Below, piece by piece: positions 49,763-59,566 of a stretch of DNA of 64,000 nucleotides (position 1 is the stretch's first letter; every line of letters starts with the position of its first letter). Location of the stretch: positions 682,001 to 746,000 of the forward strand of contig NZ_QXNY01000002.1 of the NCBI RefSeq assembly GCF_003572205.1. Reading direction: 5' to 3'. Origin of the DNA: Algihabitans albus. Its GTDB lineage: Bacteria; Pseudomonadota; Alphaproteobacteria; Kiloniellales; DSM-21159. The translations under genes were made by a program, and so were the position numbers. Below the pieces are notes generated by a model. That model did not search any database and had not been told where the DNA came from. It saw only the letters and a program-made list of their open reading frames with translations.

Positions 49763-50758
49763 ATGAAACATCTTCGTCAGATCAATCTCAACTCCTTGCG
49801 CATCGTCGAGAGTGCGGCGCGGCTGGGGAGTTTCGCGCGCGCGGCCGAGGAAAATCTGATCTCCGGTTCGGCGGTGAGCCAGCGCGTGAAAGCGCTGGAA
49901 GAGCAGCTCCAGTTCAAGGTCTTTCACCGGCAAAGCAACGCCGTGGTTCTAACGCCCGAAGGTGAAGAGTTCATTGCGCACGTTCGCGAAGCACTCGACA
50001 CCATACTCGCAGCCGGCCTGGAAATCACCGACAAGCACCGGAAACACCTGTTTAAGATAAGCGTTCTGCCGACCTTTGCCGTCCGCTGGCTACTGCCGAG
50101 GTTGGAACGATTCACGCAAGAAAACCCCGATATCACACTGCACGTCTCCCAAGCCTATCGCCCGATCAACTTCGACCGAGAAGGCTTCGATCTGGCGATC
50201 CGCTACGGAGACGGGGTTTTTCCCGGTCTGAAATCCGAATTGCTGTTTTGCGAAGATCTGGTGCCGGTCTGCACGCCGGATCTCTTGCATCGCGTCATGC
50301 CCGGCGTAAGGACGGACGAATTACAACCGAGAGACCTGAAGAATTTTACGCTGCTCCACTCGGACACCTGCAGCTTGAATTGGAAGTCCTGGCTGGAGTT
50401 CGCCGGCGCGCCGAATGTGATCGATCAGGCGTCCTGCATGTTTTTCGACACCTGCATGCTTTCGTTTCAGGCAGCCAACGTCGGCCTTGGCTTTGCCGTT
50501 GCGAACAGGCCCTATGTCACCGAGGACATTCGGGCAGGCCGCCTTGTGGCGCCCTTCAAACTGCAGCATCCCAACACGAGCGGCTGGTATCTCGTCTATC
50601 CTCCCGGGCACAGCGATCTCTACAAGATCTCCGCCTTCGAGACCTGGATAAGACAGGAAGTTGAAATGTCGAACGCGGAGGTGTCGGAGCTCTTCTACGC
50701 AGAGTTCGACGGCAGGCAGCACGACGACGTAGCACAACGGTCGTCGATCCGAAGATAA
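49763..50758 (+). CDS. LysR family regulator, GcvA-like
   Basis: LysR-type factor of 331 aa, slightly longer than usual because of a C-terminal tail. The HTH is at about residues 6-65: LNSLRIVESAARLGSFARAAEENLISGSAVSQRVKALEEQL, represented by SGSAVSQRVKALEE. LPTFAVRWLLPRLERF near 97 is typical of the GcvA/AmpR group. It is divergent from the 2OG oxygenase operon across a 115-bp interval, the normal layout for a LysR controlling its neighbour. Confidence 0.93.
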   Translation: MKHLRQINLNSLRIVESAARLGSFARAAEENLISGSAVSQRVKALEEQLQFKVFHRQSNAVVLTPEGEEFIAHVREALDTILAAGLEITDKHRKHLFKISVLPTFAVRWLLPRLERFTQENPDITLHVSQAYRPINFDREGFDLAIRYGDGVFPGLKSELLFCEDLVPVCTPDLLHRVMPGVRTDELQPRDLKNFTLLHSDTCSLNWKSWLEFAGAPNVIDQASCMFFDTCMLSFQAANVGLGFAVANRPYVTEDIRAGRLVAPFKLQHPNTSGWYLVYPPGHSDLYKISAFETWIRQEVEMSNAEVSELFYAEFDGRQHDDVAQRSSIRR

Positions 50759-50914
50759 TTCGGCCGAAGGCAATCCGGTTTCGCTCACTCACGTAAATTC
50801 ATCTGGCACGTAAAACCATCGGGATAGCATGACGGCCTTAGCGGCACCCCGTTACTGAGCGGTCCGTCGTCGTCAGCTAATCGCCATCAGTCAGCCACCG
50901 GTAGCCCGTCTCCA

Positions 50915-52069
50915 TCAGTCTGTCGCCAGTTGACGGGCAATGACGAGGCGCTGGATGTCCGAGGTTCCCTCGTAGATCTGGCAAACGCGGACATCGCGGT
51001 AAATCCGTTCGACCGGATAGTCTTCCAGATAGCCGTAACCGCCATGGATTTGGAGCGCCGCGGAACAGATCTGCTCCCCCGCCTCAGAAGCGAAAAGCTT
51101 GGCCATGGAGGCTTCCTGCAGGCAAGGCCTGCCTGCATCCTTCAGCTCCGCGGCATGCAGAACCATCAGTTCGGCAGCCTTGATCTGCGTGGCCATATCG
51201 GCCAGCCGGAACCCGATGGCTTGATGGTCGATGATCTTCTGGCCGAAGGCTTCCCGCTCCTTGGCGTAACCTAGCGCCGCCTCGTAGGCGGCCCGGGCCA
51301 TACCCACGGCCTGTGCCGCGATCCCGATACGGCCGCCTTCGAGGTTGGACAAGGCGATCTTGTAGCCCTGGCCCTCTTCGCCCAGCAGCAGATCCGGGGT
51401 CAGCTCCAGATCCTCGAAGACGATCTGGCAGGTATCGCTCGCGCGCTGCCCAAGCTTCTTCTCGATCCGCGCAACTTGGTAACCAGCGGTCTCGGTGGGA
51501 ACGATGAAGGCGCTAATGCCTCTCTTGCCCGCCTCCGGATCGGTGACGGCGAAGGCGATGGCGACGTCCGCCGTGCTGCCGCTGGTGATGAACTGTTTCG
51601 TCCCGTTGAGCACCCACTTGTTGCCCACCTTGCGCGCAGAGGTTCTGATCGCGCCGGCATCGGAGCCGACCGAAGGTTCGGTGAGGCAAAAAGCGCCGAG
51701 CTTCTCACCGCGCGCCATCGGCCGCAGGAAGCGCTCCTTCTGGTCATTTGAGCCGAAGTTGGAGATCGGCATGCAGCCGACCGAGTTGTGCACCGCCATG
51801 ATGGTCGAGACGGAGCCATCGCCGGCCGCGATCTCCTCGATCGCCAAGGCGTTCGACACCGCATCAGCACCCGCGCCGTCGTACTCCTCCGGCACGGTGA
51901 TGCCCATGAACCCGAGCTCGGCCAACTGGGCGATCGCCTCGCGCGGGAAGCGGGCCTCGCGATCCCAGTCCGCAGCGTTGGGGGCCAGCACGTCGCGCGC
52001 AAACTGCCGGGCGGTATCGCGGATTAGCGTCTGCTCTTCGGTCAGCATGGCGTTGAGCTCGACTTTCAA
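50915..52069 (-). CDS. acyl-CoA dehydrogenase
   Basis: FAD-dependent enzyme of fatty or branched acyl-CoA oxidation, 384 aa, a standard length. [17 protein letters not shown] near residue 127 and [14 protein letters not shown] near 155 are flavin/substrate-loop motifs. [37 protein letters not shown] at 340-377, represented by [12 protein letters not shown], carries the catalytic Glu in YEGTSD, the position used by short-chain and butyryl-CoA-type enzymes. It is not adjacent to an ETF or thiolase gene. It may belong to the same branched-chain degradation as mccB/liuC 7 kb away. Confidence 0.94.
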   Translation of the reverse strand: MKVELNAMLTEEQTLIRDTARQFARDVLAPNAADWDREARFPREAIAQLAELGFMGITVPEEYDGAGADAVSNALAIEEIAAGDGSVSTIMAVHNSVGCMPISNFGSNDQKERFLRPMARGEKLGAFCLTEPSVGSDAGAIRTSARKVGNKWVLNGTKQFITSGSTADVAIAFAVTDPEAGKRGISAFIVPTETAGYQVARIEKKLGQRASDTCQIVFEDLELTPDLLLGEEGQGYKIALSNLEGGRIGIAAQAVGMARAAYEAALGYAKEREAFGQKIIDHQAIGFRLADMATQIKAAELMVLHAAELKDAGRPCLQEASMAKLFASEAGEQICSAALQIHGGYGYLEDYPVERIYRDVRVCQIYEGTSDIQRLVIARQLATD

Positions 52070-52508
52070 TCGTATCCTGAAGGGCGTTCAACAGAATTGC
52101 CGCTCTCGAGCCCGCTTTCAAGTCATCCGCTCTCGACCGATCACAGAGGCGCAATTCCGCGGACTCTAAAACCTACTTTTTCACTAGGATATTCTTGCGG
52201 AATCTATTGAAGACCGTAGATATACAGGGATACAAGAGAGTGATGGTATCCAGAAAAAAGCTATGGACAAAACGCCAAATTCAAATGTATGCTAACGTCT
52301 TCATGCTGTTGGTGTAACGGCATAGAAGGACCGGCGGCTGGAGCCGTCAGCTATCCAGCCCTGCCGTCGACGGAAACACTCGTCGGTCCGAAGAGTCTCC
52401 GGTGAAGCCCCCGACGGCCGTAGACTCGCTCAGTACACCCGGAGGCGGGACCCAGCAGGCAGCGGGGCTCCCGCTGTTCGGGAGTCGGAGCCATTGAAAC
52501 GTGTGCTG
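52070..52508. other. intergenic stretch with an AT-rich core
   Basis: No gene is supported. Bases 52170-52310 are much richer in A/T than the surroundings (for example ACTTTTTCACTAGGATATTC and GATATACAGGGATACAAG). This may hold a promoter for the acyl-CoA dehydrogenase on the minus strand or an untranslated RNA, but no hairpin with a T-tail was seen. Confidence 0.35.
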
Positions 52509-53201
52509 CTACCAAGGCAGCTCCGCTCCGCTGTGATCGAAGAACCGCCCGCTGTCTTCGGGCGTCAGCTTCTCCATCACGCGTCGCAAACCCGCCACAG
52601 AGTCCGCGACCGTCAGCGCCGCATCGCTGCCGCCCATGTCCGTCTGTACCCATCCGGGGTGAACCGACACCACGGTGATGCCGCGCGGCGCCAGATCGAC
52701 CGACAGGCCGCGCGTCACCATGTTCAGCGCCGCCTTGCTCGAGCGATAGGGATAGCCCCCGCCGGCGTCGTTTTCGCTGATCGACCCCAGCCGGGAACTC
52801 ATGTTGACAATAAGCTTGTGCTGGCTCGCCGCGACCAGTTCGACGAAGTTCTCCACCATCCGCATGGGGGCCATCAGGTTGATCGCCAAGACTTTGCTCC
52901 AGGCTTCGAAGTCCTGGCTGCCGAAGCCGTCCCGCGGGCCATAAATCCCGGCGTTGTTGAAAAGCAGATCCAGCGGCTTGCCCTCTAGAGAGCGGGCCAG
53001 GCTGCGAACCTGAAGATCGTCGGTGACGTCCAGGCGGTGCACCTGAATGCGGCCGTCGGCCGCATCCGCTGTTGCCCGCAGTTCCGGCGCCTTGTCGGGC
53101 ATGCGGCAACAGGAATGCACCTGCCAGCCCTCCGCCGCGATACTACGCGCCAGTTCGAGCCCCAAGCCACGATTGGCACCGGTAATCAGCGCTGTCGGCA
53201 C
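52509..53201 (-). CDS. short-chain dehydrogenase/reductase (CsgA-like)
   Basis: Classical SDR of 230 aa. The cofactor motif is ALITGANRGLGLELAR at residues 3-18, with NNAG in LLFNNAGIYG near 83. The catalytic Ser is in VNMSSRLGSIS near 134 and YxxxK in GGYPYRSSKAALN near 149. The Arg after the first glycines (ANRGLG) suggests NADPH or a mixed preference. It resembles the CsgA/YciK type of general carbonyl reductase. The substrate is unknown. Confidence 0.92.
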   Translation of the reverse strand: MPTALITGANRGLGLELARSIAAEGWQVHSCCRMPDKAPELRATADAADGRIQVHRLDVTDDLQVRSLARSLEGKPLDLLFNNAGIYGPRDGFGSQDFEAWSKVLAINLMAPMRMVENFVELVAASQHKLIVNMSSRLGSISENDAGGGYPYRSSKAALNMVTRGLSVDLAPRGITVVSVHPGWVQTDMGGSDAALTVADSVAGLRRVMEKLTPEDSGRFFDHSGAELPW

Positions 53202-53332
53202 CCGCCGCCCTCCTCTGCCCTTTGAAACCGTATCGCGCGGAGATGGCTCCGCCGTGGCTGCGCGCCAAGATAGAATCTGGCGCGGCTAGGAAACGGTCTC
53301 ATCTAGGGCGATCCCGCTCCAGGTCGCATGCT

Positions 53333-54742
53333 TCAAAGAAGCACCAGGCCGGCAAGCCCGAGAAAGGCGAAGAAGCCGACAACGTCGGTCACCGTGGTCA
53401 GGAACACGGAGGACGCGATGGCAGGGTCCGCCCCGAACCTCTCCAGCACGATCGGAATCAAGGCGCCGAAGAGACCGGCAATCACGAGATTGATCACCAT
53501 CGCCGTGGCGATCACGGCGCCAAGCAGCGGATCGCCGAACCAGAGCCAGGCGATGATCCCCATAAGGACGGCGAAGAGCACGCCGTTCAACAGCCCGACC
53601 AGCAACTCCTTGGTGATGAAGCGCCTCATACTGCGCCCGGCGAGGTCTTTCATCGCAATCGCCCGCACGGCGACGGTGAGCGTTTGCGTGCCGGCATTGC
53701 CGCCCATGGAGGCAACGATGGGCATCAGGACGGCCAGGGCGACAATCTGCTGGATCGTCGCCTCGAACAGGGCAATGACCAGCGATGCCGAGATCGCCGT
53801 CAACAGATTGACCGCCAACCAGGAGAAGCGGCTGCGCGCCGTGCGCAGAAAGTCGGAGTAGACGTCGCTTTCGCTGACGCCACCCATCTTCAACAGGTCC
53901 TCCTCCGCCTCCTGGTCGATCACGTGCACGATGTCGTCCAGCGTGATGACGCCGACCAGCCGCCCCGCCTCGTCGACGACCGGCGCCGACAGAAGGGAGT
54001 ACTGGCGAAAGCGATAGGCGACGTCCTCCTGATCCAGAGCCACCTGGAGTGGATAGAAGTCCTCGCTCATCAAGGCCGAGATCTTGACCGGGCGTTTGGA
54101 GCGCAGGACCCGGCTGAGCGGCAGCTTGCCGATCGGCTTGTAGCGCGGGTCGACGACATAAAGATCGTAGAAGTCGCTGACGATCTGCTTCTTGTTGTTG
54201 CGCATCCAGTCGATGGTCTCTCCCACCGTCCAGATCGAGGGCACCACCACCACCTCGCGCTGCATCAGGCGCCCGGCGGAGTCCTCGGGAAAGGTCATGC
54301 CCTCGGTCAGCAGACGCTGGATGGTGCGTGGCACGAGGCTGAGGATCTGGGTCCGCTGGTCCTCGTCCAGATCCTCGAAGAACTCGAGCGCGTCATCGCT
54401 TTCCAGCTGGCGCAGCAGCTGTGCCGCGGTCTTGGCCCCCAGGTCCCCCACCACGGCGTTGCGCAGTTCCGGCTCCAGGTAGGTCAAGACCTCGGCCTCG
54501 AGCGCCGCCCCGATGATCCGTAGCAGCAGCTTGCGCTCGTCCCGGCTGAGCGCTTCCAGCAGATCGGCCGTATCGGCCGGATGCAGAGGCTCGACCAGCC
54601 GCTCCACCTGTTCCACGTCGCTTTCGGCAAGCGCCTTCTGAATGGCGTCGAGCTGCGCCGGCGCCAGTCCGACGACGTTCTCGCTCAGGCCTTCAGGGCC
54701 GGCCGAGTCCTGCGTGCGACCTTCGGTGACGGGATCGGCCAT
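53333..54742 (-). CDS. mgtE: magnesium transporter MgtE
   Basis: Homodimeric Mg2+ channel of 469 aa. The N-terminal MgtE_N superhelix (about 20-135) has LVEPLHPADTADLLEALSRDERKLLLRI. Two CBS domains follow (about 140-270: AGRLMQREVVVVPS and VVDEAGRLVGVITLDDIV), which bind cytosolic Mg2+ and close the pore. Five helices make up the C-terminal domain, with the selectivity motif VASMGGNAGTQTLTV near 350. It is monocistronic, with a long perfect hairpin 20 bp in front of its start. Confidence 0.96.
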   Translation of the reverse strand: MADPVTEGRTQDSAGPEGLSENVVGLAPAQLDAIQKALAESDVEQVERLVEPLHPADTADLLEALSRDERKLLLRIIGAALEAEVLTYLEPELRNAVVGDLGAKTAAQLLRQLESDDALEFFEDLDEDQRTQILSLVPRTIQRLLTEGMTFPEDSAGRLMQREVVVVPSIWTVGETIDWMRNNKKQIVSDFYDLYVVDPRYKPIGKLPLSRVLRSKRPVKISALMSEDFYPLQVALDQEDVAYRFRQYSLLSAPVVDEAGRLVGVITLDDIVHVIDQEAEEDLLKMGGVSESDVYSDFLRTARSRFSWLAVNLLTAISASLVIALFEATIQQIVALAVLMPIVASMGGNAGTQTLTVAVRAIAMKDLAGRSMRRFITKELLVGLLNGVLFAVLMGIIAWLWFGDPLLGAVIATAMVINLVIAGLFGALIPIVLERFGADPAIASSVFLTTVTDVVGFFAFLGLAGLVLL

Positions 54743-54762
54743 GGCACCTCCTCAAATCCTCC

Positions 54763-54807
54763 AGAGCAGATTCCTTTTGGATGGGATCTCCAAAAGGAAT
54801 CTGCTCT
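54763..54807. terminator. 19-bp perfect inverted repeat between maeB and mgtE
   Basis: AGAGCAGATTCCTTTTGGA at 54763-54781 is repeated exactly in inverted form at 54789-54807, leaving a 7-nt loop. GTTTAGAGAGCGATTCACG follows on the plus side, a type of phrase common in alphaproteobacterial intergenic repeats. The hairpin could end maeB transcription, block read-through into mgtE, or be a small repeat element that moved in. Confidence 0.75.
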
Positions 54808-54877
54808 CTCCTACGTTTAGAGAGCGATTCACGTCCTAGGCGGCCGCGCATCAACCTTCACCTCGGACGATCGCGCT

Positions 54878-57178
54878 CTAGCGGGTCGCTTCGGCCGGTG
54901 CGGCGCTCTGCTGACGCGCCTGCGCATCGACCGCGGCGACCGCCGAGGCATTGACGACGCCACGTGCCGTCACGGAGGGCGTCAGGATCATCACCGGCGC
55001 AGCGGCTCCTAGCAAAAGAGGGCCAACGGGCAAGCCTTCGCCTGCGATCTTTAGCAGATTGAAGGAGATGTTGGCCGCATCCAACGTCGGCATGATGATC
55101 AGGTTCGCCGCCCCGCTCAGCCGCGAATTGGGAAACAGCCGCGTCCGTATGTCCTCGGAGAGTGCCGCGTCAGCATGCATCTCGCCCTCGGCCTCCAGCT
55201 CCGGATGACGCCGGTGCAACAGCTTGAGGGCCTGACGCATCTTCTGGGCGCTGGCATCGTCGTGACTGCCGAAGTTGGAGTGACTGAGCAAAGCGATCTT
55301 GGGCTCGATGCCGAAGCGGCGCACCGCCTCGGCTCCGAGACGCGCCATCTCGACGATCTCCTCGGCCTCGGGGTTGCTGCTGACCTGCGTATCGGCGATG
55401 AAAAGCGCGCCGCGCGCCGTGATCAGCAGGCTGAGGGCCGAAAAGTCCCGGGCGCCAGGGGCCAGGCCGATCGTCATCTCAACCTGGCGCAGATGGCGCT
55501 GGTAACGTCCCTCCACCCCACAGATCAAGGCATCGGCATCGCCGCGCAGCACCGCGATGCAGCCGATCGCGGTGGCATTGGTCCGAAGGATGGTGCGTGC
55601 CTCGTCGGGCGTGACGCCCCGCCGCTCGGTCAGGCGGTGATACTCGCTCCAGTAGTCGCGGTAGCGCGGATCGTCGAGCGGATCGACCAGTTCGAAGTCC
55701 TGGTCTGGGCGGATGCGCAGCCCCAGTTCCTTCAACCGCTTGTCGACCACGCGCGGCCGGCCGCAGATGACCGGTCGGCCCAGGCCTTCGTCGATCATGA
55801 TCTGAGCCGCGCGCAGTACGCGCTCGGCCTCGCCCTCGGCAAAGAACACGCGCTTGGCTTCGCCGCGGGCCTGCTCGAACACCGGCTTCATGAGAAGGCC
55901 GGAGCGGAAGACGAACTGATTGAGACGCTCCCGGTAGACCTTGAAGTCCGCAATGGGCCGGCGCGCCACGCCGCTGTCCATCGCGGCCTTGGCAACCGCA
56001 GGCGCGATTTCCAGGATCAAACGCGGGTCGAAGGGACGCGGAATCAGATAGTCGGGCCCGAAGCTGTAGGCTTGGCCACCGTAAGCCTTGACCACGACCT
56101 CGGAGACTTCCGCCATCGCGAGATTGGCGATGGCCTTGACGCAGGCGACCTTCATTTCCTCGTTGATCGTGATCGCGCCGACATCCAGCGCGCCGCGAAA
56201 GATGAAGGGAAAGCAGAGCACGTTGTTGACCTGGTTCGGATAGTCGGAGCGGCCGCTGGCGATGATCGCGTCCGGCCGCGCCTCGCGCGCCGCCTCGGGC
56301 CAGATTTCCGGCACCGGATTGGCGAGCGCAAGAATTATAGGGTCGCGCGCCATCTTGACGACCATCTCCGGCTTCAGGACGCCCGGCGCCGAAAGCCCGA
56401 GGAAGATATCCGCCCCCTCGATGGCCTGATCCAAACTGCGCAGGTCTGTCTTCTGGGCATAGGCCGCCTTCCAGGGGTCCATCTCCTCGACCCGGCCCTC
56501 GTAGACCAGTCCGGCGATGTCGTTGACCCAGATGTTCTCGCGCCGGACACCCAGCGCCACCAGCAGGTCCAGGCAGGCGATGGCGGCAGCGCCGGCTCCG
56601 GAGGTGACGACCTTCACCTCCTCGATCTGCTTATCGACCAGCCTCAGGCCGTTGTAGATCGCCGCGTTGACGATGATCGCCGTGCCATGCTGGTCATCAT
56701 GGAACACGGGGATTCCCATGCGCTGGCGCAGCTCGCGCTCCACGACGAAGCATTCCGGTGCCTTGATATCCTCAAGATTGATTCCACCGAAGGTCGGCTC
56801 CAGCGCGGCGACGATTTCGATCAGCTTCTCCGGGTCGCGTGCATCGATCTCGATATCGAAGACATCGATGTCCGCGAACTTCTTGAAAAGGACGGCCTTG
56901 CCTTCCATCACCGGCTTCGACGCCAGAGGCCCGATCTGCCCGAGGCCGAGGACCGCCGTTCCGTTGGTGACCACGCCGACGAGGTTGGCCCGCCCGGTCA
57001 TCTCGGCGGCCGCGGCTTCGTCCTCGACGATAGCCTCGCAGGCGGCCGCCACGCCCGGCGAATAGGCCAGCGCCAGGTCGCGCTGGTTGCCGAGCGGCTT
57101 GGTTGCAACTACCTCCAACTTGCCGGGCTTTGGATCCCGGTGATATGCCAGGGCCGCGTCCTTGAAATCGTCAGCCAT
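54878..57178 (-). CDS. maeB: NADP-dependent malic enzyme with C-terminal phosphotransacetylase-like domain
   Basis: Converts malate to pyruvate and CO2 with reduction of NADP+; 766 aa from the ATG at 57178, chosen because GGAGGGAGG lies 12 bp upstream. The malic domain (about 1-430) has [12 protein letters not shown] near residue 38, [13 protein letters not shown]-type [11 protein letters not shown] near 73, and the cofactor Rossmann segment [17 protein letters not shown] near 185. The C-terminal 330 residues form a PTA-like domain ([15 protein letters not shown] near 445), thought to be regulatory and to bind acetyl-CoA. It supplies NADPH and pyruvate. Confidence 0.95.
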   Translation of the reverse strand: MADDFKDAALAYHRDPKPGKLEVVATKPLGNQRDLALAYSPGVAAACEAIVEDEAAAAEMTGRANLVGVVTNGTAVLGLGQIGPLASKPVMEGKAVLFKKFADIDVFDIEIDARDPEKLIEIVAALEPTFGGINLEDIKAPECFVVERELRQRMGIPVFHDDQHGTAIIVNAAIYNGLRLVDKQIEEVKVVTSGAGAAAIACLDLLVALGVRRENIWVNDIAGLVYEGRVEEMDPWKAAYAQKTDLRSLDQAIEGADIFLGLSAPGVLKPEMVVKMARDPIILALANPVPEIWPEAAREARPDAIIASGRSDYPNQVNNVLCFPFIFRGALDVGAITINEEMKVACVKAIANLAMAEVSEVVVKAYGGQAYSFGPDYLIPRPFDPRLILEIAPAVAKAAMDSGVARRPIADFKVYRERLNQFVFRSGLLMKPVFEQARGEAKRVFFAEGEAERVLRAAQIMIDEGLGRPVICGRPRVVDKRLKELGLRIRPDQDFELVDPLDDPRYRDYWSEYHRLTERRGVTPDEARTILRTNATAIGCIAVLRGDADALICGVEGRYQRHLRQVEMTIGLAPGARDFSALSLLITARGALFIADTQVSSNPEAEEIVEMARLGAEAVRRFGIEPKIALLSHSNFGSHDDASAQKMRQALKLLHRRHPELEAEGEMHADAALSEDIRTRLFPNSRLSGAANLIIMPTLDAANISFNLLKIAGEGLPVGPLLLGAAAPVMILTPSVTARGVVNASAVAAVDAQARQQSAAPAEATR

Positions 57179-57200
57179 ACCGAAAGCCGTTCCTCCCTCC

Positions 57201-57902
57201 ATGATGAGCGCCGAGACGTTAGCCGATGCGCCGGACCTCGGGAAGGCGCCGTACGGCGAAATCCTAGCCACCCGGTACGGTCCGCTCGAGTGGATCGTCT
57301 CCGAGGCGCCGGTACCCTACGCGCCGGCCGTGACTTGGATGGAAGAACGGGCGGCCGCAATCCACGCCGAAACGGCCCCGGAGTGCGTCTGGCTGCTGGA
57401 GCATCCCCCGCTCTACACCGCGGGCACCTCCGCCGATGCCGCAGATCTGCTGGACTCGCGCTTTCCGGTCTTCAAAACCGGGCGTGGCGGACAATACACC
57501 TATCACGGCCCCGGCCAACGGGTGGCTTACGTCCTGCTCGACCTCAAACGGCGGCAGCCCGACGTACGGGCCTTCGTCTGTCGGCTGGAGGATTGGCTGA
57601 TCCGCACGCTCGCCGACTTCGACGTTATCGGCGAGCGCCGCGCGGGACGAGTCGGGATCTGGGTCGAGCGGGAGACGGGCCGCGAGGACAAGGTCGCCGC
57701 GATCGGCGTACGCGTACGGCGCTGGGTGACCTATCACGGCGTGTCGCTGAACGTCGAACCGGATCTGGATCACTTCGCCGGCATCGTGCCGTGCGGCATC
57801 CGCGAACACGGCGTGACCTCGCTGGCCGACCTTGGCCGGCCGGCCAAGCTGCCGGAGGCAGACGCCGCGCTCAAGATCCGGTTTCTCGAGGTCTTCGGCT
57901 GA
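57201..57902 (+). CDS. lipB: lipoyl(octanoyl) transferase
   Basis: Moves octanoyl from acyl-carrier protein to lipoyl domains of 2-oxoacid dehydrogenases and GcvH; 233 aa from the ATG at 57201 (an upstream ATG at 57162 would overlap maeB). Motifs are [17 protein letters not shown] near residue 63, [23 protein letters not shown] near 93, represented by [13 protein letters not shown], and [22 protein letters not shown] near 160, whose Lys and a downstream Cys ([12 protein letters not shown]) form the active site. It is divergent from maeB with no real gap. Confidence 0.95.
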   Translation: MMSAETLADAPDLGKAPYGEILATRYGPLEWIVSEAPVPYAPAVTWMEERAAAIHAETAPECVWLLEHPPLYTAGTSADAADLLDSRFPVFKTGRGGQYTYHGPGQRVAYVLLDLKRRQPDVRAFVCRLEDWLIRTLADFDVIGERRAGRVGIWVERETGREDKVAAIGVRVRRWVTYHGVSLNVEPDLDHFAGIVPCGIREHGVTSLADLGRPAKLPEADAALKIRFLEVFG

Positions 57903-57930
57903 TCCGCGCGGCGGTTACATCTGGCCGCAG

Positions 57931-59016
57931 CTACACCTGATCGTAGTCCAGCACGACCCGGTCGGTGAGTGGGCGCGACTGACAGGTCAGCACGAAGCCC
58001 TGCTGAACCTCTTCCGGCTCAAGTGCGTAGTTGACAGCCATGTCCACCTTGCCTTCCCGCAGCTTGGCACGGCACGTGCAGCAGACTCCGCCCTTGCAGG
58101 AAAACGGCAGATCCAGCCCTTCGGCGGTGGCCGCATCGAGGATCGAGGTGCCGTCGAAGCCGAGGTCGAAGTCGTGGCTGACGCCATCGAGGATCACGGT
58201 GACCTGGGCGCGGTCGCCCTTGGCCTCGCGGCGACCGTGTTCCAGCGGCTTGGGTTTCACGAGACCGTCGGGATGGGTGTTGAAGAGTTCCCGATGCACC
58301 TTCTTCTCCGGAACTCCAATTTCCTCCAGCGCCCCGGTGACGTCGGCGATCATGGTGTCCGGACCGCAGACGAAGAAAGCATCGACCGCAGCCGGGTTGA
58401 TCAAGCTGCGGCAGAGGGCTTGGACCTTATCGCGGTCGAGCCGGCCGTTGAACAGCTCGACCTCCTGGGTCTCCCGGCTGAGCAAGTGATAGAGCCCGAA
58501 GCGCCCGAGGTAGCGGTTCTTCAGATCCTCGAGCGTCTCGCGGAAGATGATCGAGGCCACCGTCCGGTTGCCGTAGAAAAGCAGAACCTTGGACTGCGGC
58601 TCGCGCGCCAGGAGCGTCTTGGCGATGGAGATGACCGGCGTGATGCCGCTGCCGGCCGCGAAAAGCACGTAGGTGCGGCTCTCCGCCGGATCGATCTCGG
58701 AGGTGAAACGCCCGTTGGGCGTCATCACGTCCAGCAGGGACCCGGACTTCAGAGTCTCGTTGGCGTAGGTCGAGAAGAGGCCGCCCTCGACCTTCTTGAC
58801 CGCCACGCGCAACTCGCCTTCGTCCAGGCCGGAGCAGATCGAGTAGCTGCGGCGGACATCCTCGCCGTCGATCTCGGTGCGCAGGGTGAGATACTGTCCT
58901 TGCTTATAGTCGTAATCCCGGGCGACCTCGGCCGGCACATCGAAAGCGATGGAGACGGTGTCGTCGGTCTCTTGCCGGACCTCGGCGACCTTCAAACTGT
59001 GAAACCGCGGATGCAT
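57931..59016 (-). CDS. paaE: 1,2-phenylacetyl-CoA epoxidase reductase PaaE
   Basis: NADPH reductase subunit of the ring-epoxidising complex, 361 aa from the ATG at 59016. The FAD-binding domain has RRSYSICSG near residue 54, and the NADP part has FAAGSGITPVISIAKTLL near 118. The plant-type [2Fe-2S] ferredoxin domain has CKGGVCCTC near 300 and a final Cys in LTCQSRP near 343. It hands electrons from NADPH to the PaaA/PaaC core. It is the last gene of paaABCDE, 20 bp after paaD. Confidence 0.95.
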   Translation of the reverse strand: MHPRFHSLKVAEVRQETDDTVSIAFDVPAEVARDYDYKQGQYLTLRTEIDGEDVRRSYSICSGLDEGELRVAVKKVEGGLFSTYANETLKSGSLLDVMTPNGRFTSEIDPAESRTYVLFAAGSGITPVISIAKTLLAREPQSKVLLFYGNRTVASIIFRETLEDLKNRYLGRFGLYHLLSRETQEVELFNGRLDRDKVQALCRSLINPAAVDAFFVCGPDTMIADVTGALEEIGVPEKKVHRELFNTHPDGLVKPKPLEHGRREAKGDRAQVTVILDGVSHDFDLGFDGTSILDAATAEGLDLPFSCKGGVCCTCRAKLREGKVDMAVNYALEPEEVQQGFVLTCQSRPLTDRVVLDYDQV

Positions 59017-59036
59017 GGGGCTCTGCGCCTTCCCGT

Positions 59037-59552
59037 TCAGATGCACTTGAAGTAATCGAAGGGCTCCAGACAGGCCCGGCAGCGCCAAAGCGCCTTGCAA
59101 GCCGTCGAGCCGAAGGCGCTGACCTGCTCCGTCTGCTGGGAACCGCAATGCGGACAAGCCACCTCCGGCTCCGCGCCGAAGAGCGCGCGCTTGCTGGGCG
59201 AGCCCGTCACCGGCGGTGCGATGCCGTAGGCGCGCAACTTCTCGCGCCCAGCCTCGCTCAGCCAGTCGGTGGTCCAGGCCGGGTGCAGCACGGTCTTGAC
59301 CTCGACCGATCCGTAGCCCGCAGCGCCCAACACCTCCTTGATCTCCCGCTCGATCATGTTCATCGCCGGGCAGCCCGAGTAGGTCGGCGTGATGGTCACG
59401 GTTACCGCACCGTTCGACGCGATGTCGGCATCGCGCAGCAGACCCAGGTCCGCGATGGTGAGGACCGGGATCTCCGGGTCGACCACCGCTTCCAAAACCT
59501 GCCAGAGCTTGGTCAACTCCGGCGGACGGGTCTCGAACGCTTCGACCGGCAT
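59037..59552 (-). CDS. paaD: 1,2-phenylacetyl-CoA epoxidase subunit PaaD
   Basis: Accessory protein of 171 aa needed for a working epoxidase, with a role in iron-sulfur or metal assembly. The N-terminal DUF59/MIP18 domain has VVDPEIPVLTIADLGLLR near residue 23 and TPTYSGCPAM near 56 with the conserved Cys. The C-terminal part has two Cys pairs (CPHCG near 135 and CRACL near 160) fitting a metal site. The ATG at 59552 is 14 bp after the paaC stop. Confidence 0.93.
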   Translation of the reverse strand: MPVEAFETRPPELTKLWQVLEAVVDPEIPVLTIADLGLLRDADIASNGAVTVTITPTYSGCPAMNMIEREIKEVLGAAGYGSVEVKTVLHPAWTTDWLSEAGREKLRAYGIAPPVTGSPSKRALFGAEPEVACPHCGSQQTEQVSAFGSTACKALWRCRACLEPFDYFKCI

Positions 59553-59566
59553 GGTCCTGCTCTCCT

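Noticed and set aside
52351-53109. A 252-codon minus-strand frame overlapping the SDR
   Set aside because: It is out of frame with the SDR that has complete cofactor and catalytic motifs.
55175-57940. A 921-codon open frame on the plus strand
   Set aside because: It is antisense to maeB and its protein is Arg/Asp/His-rich with no family feature; long antisense frames are expected in DNA this GC-rich.
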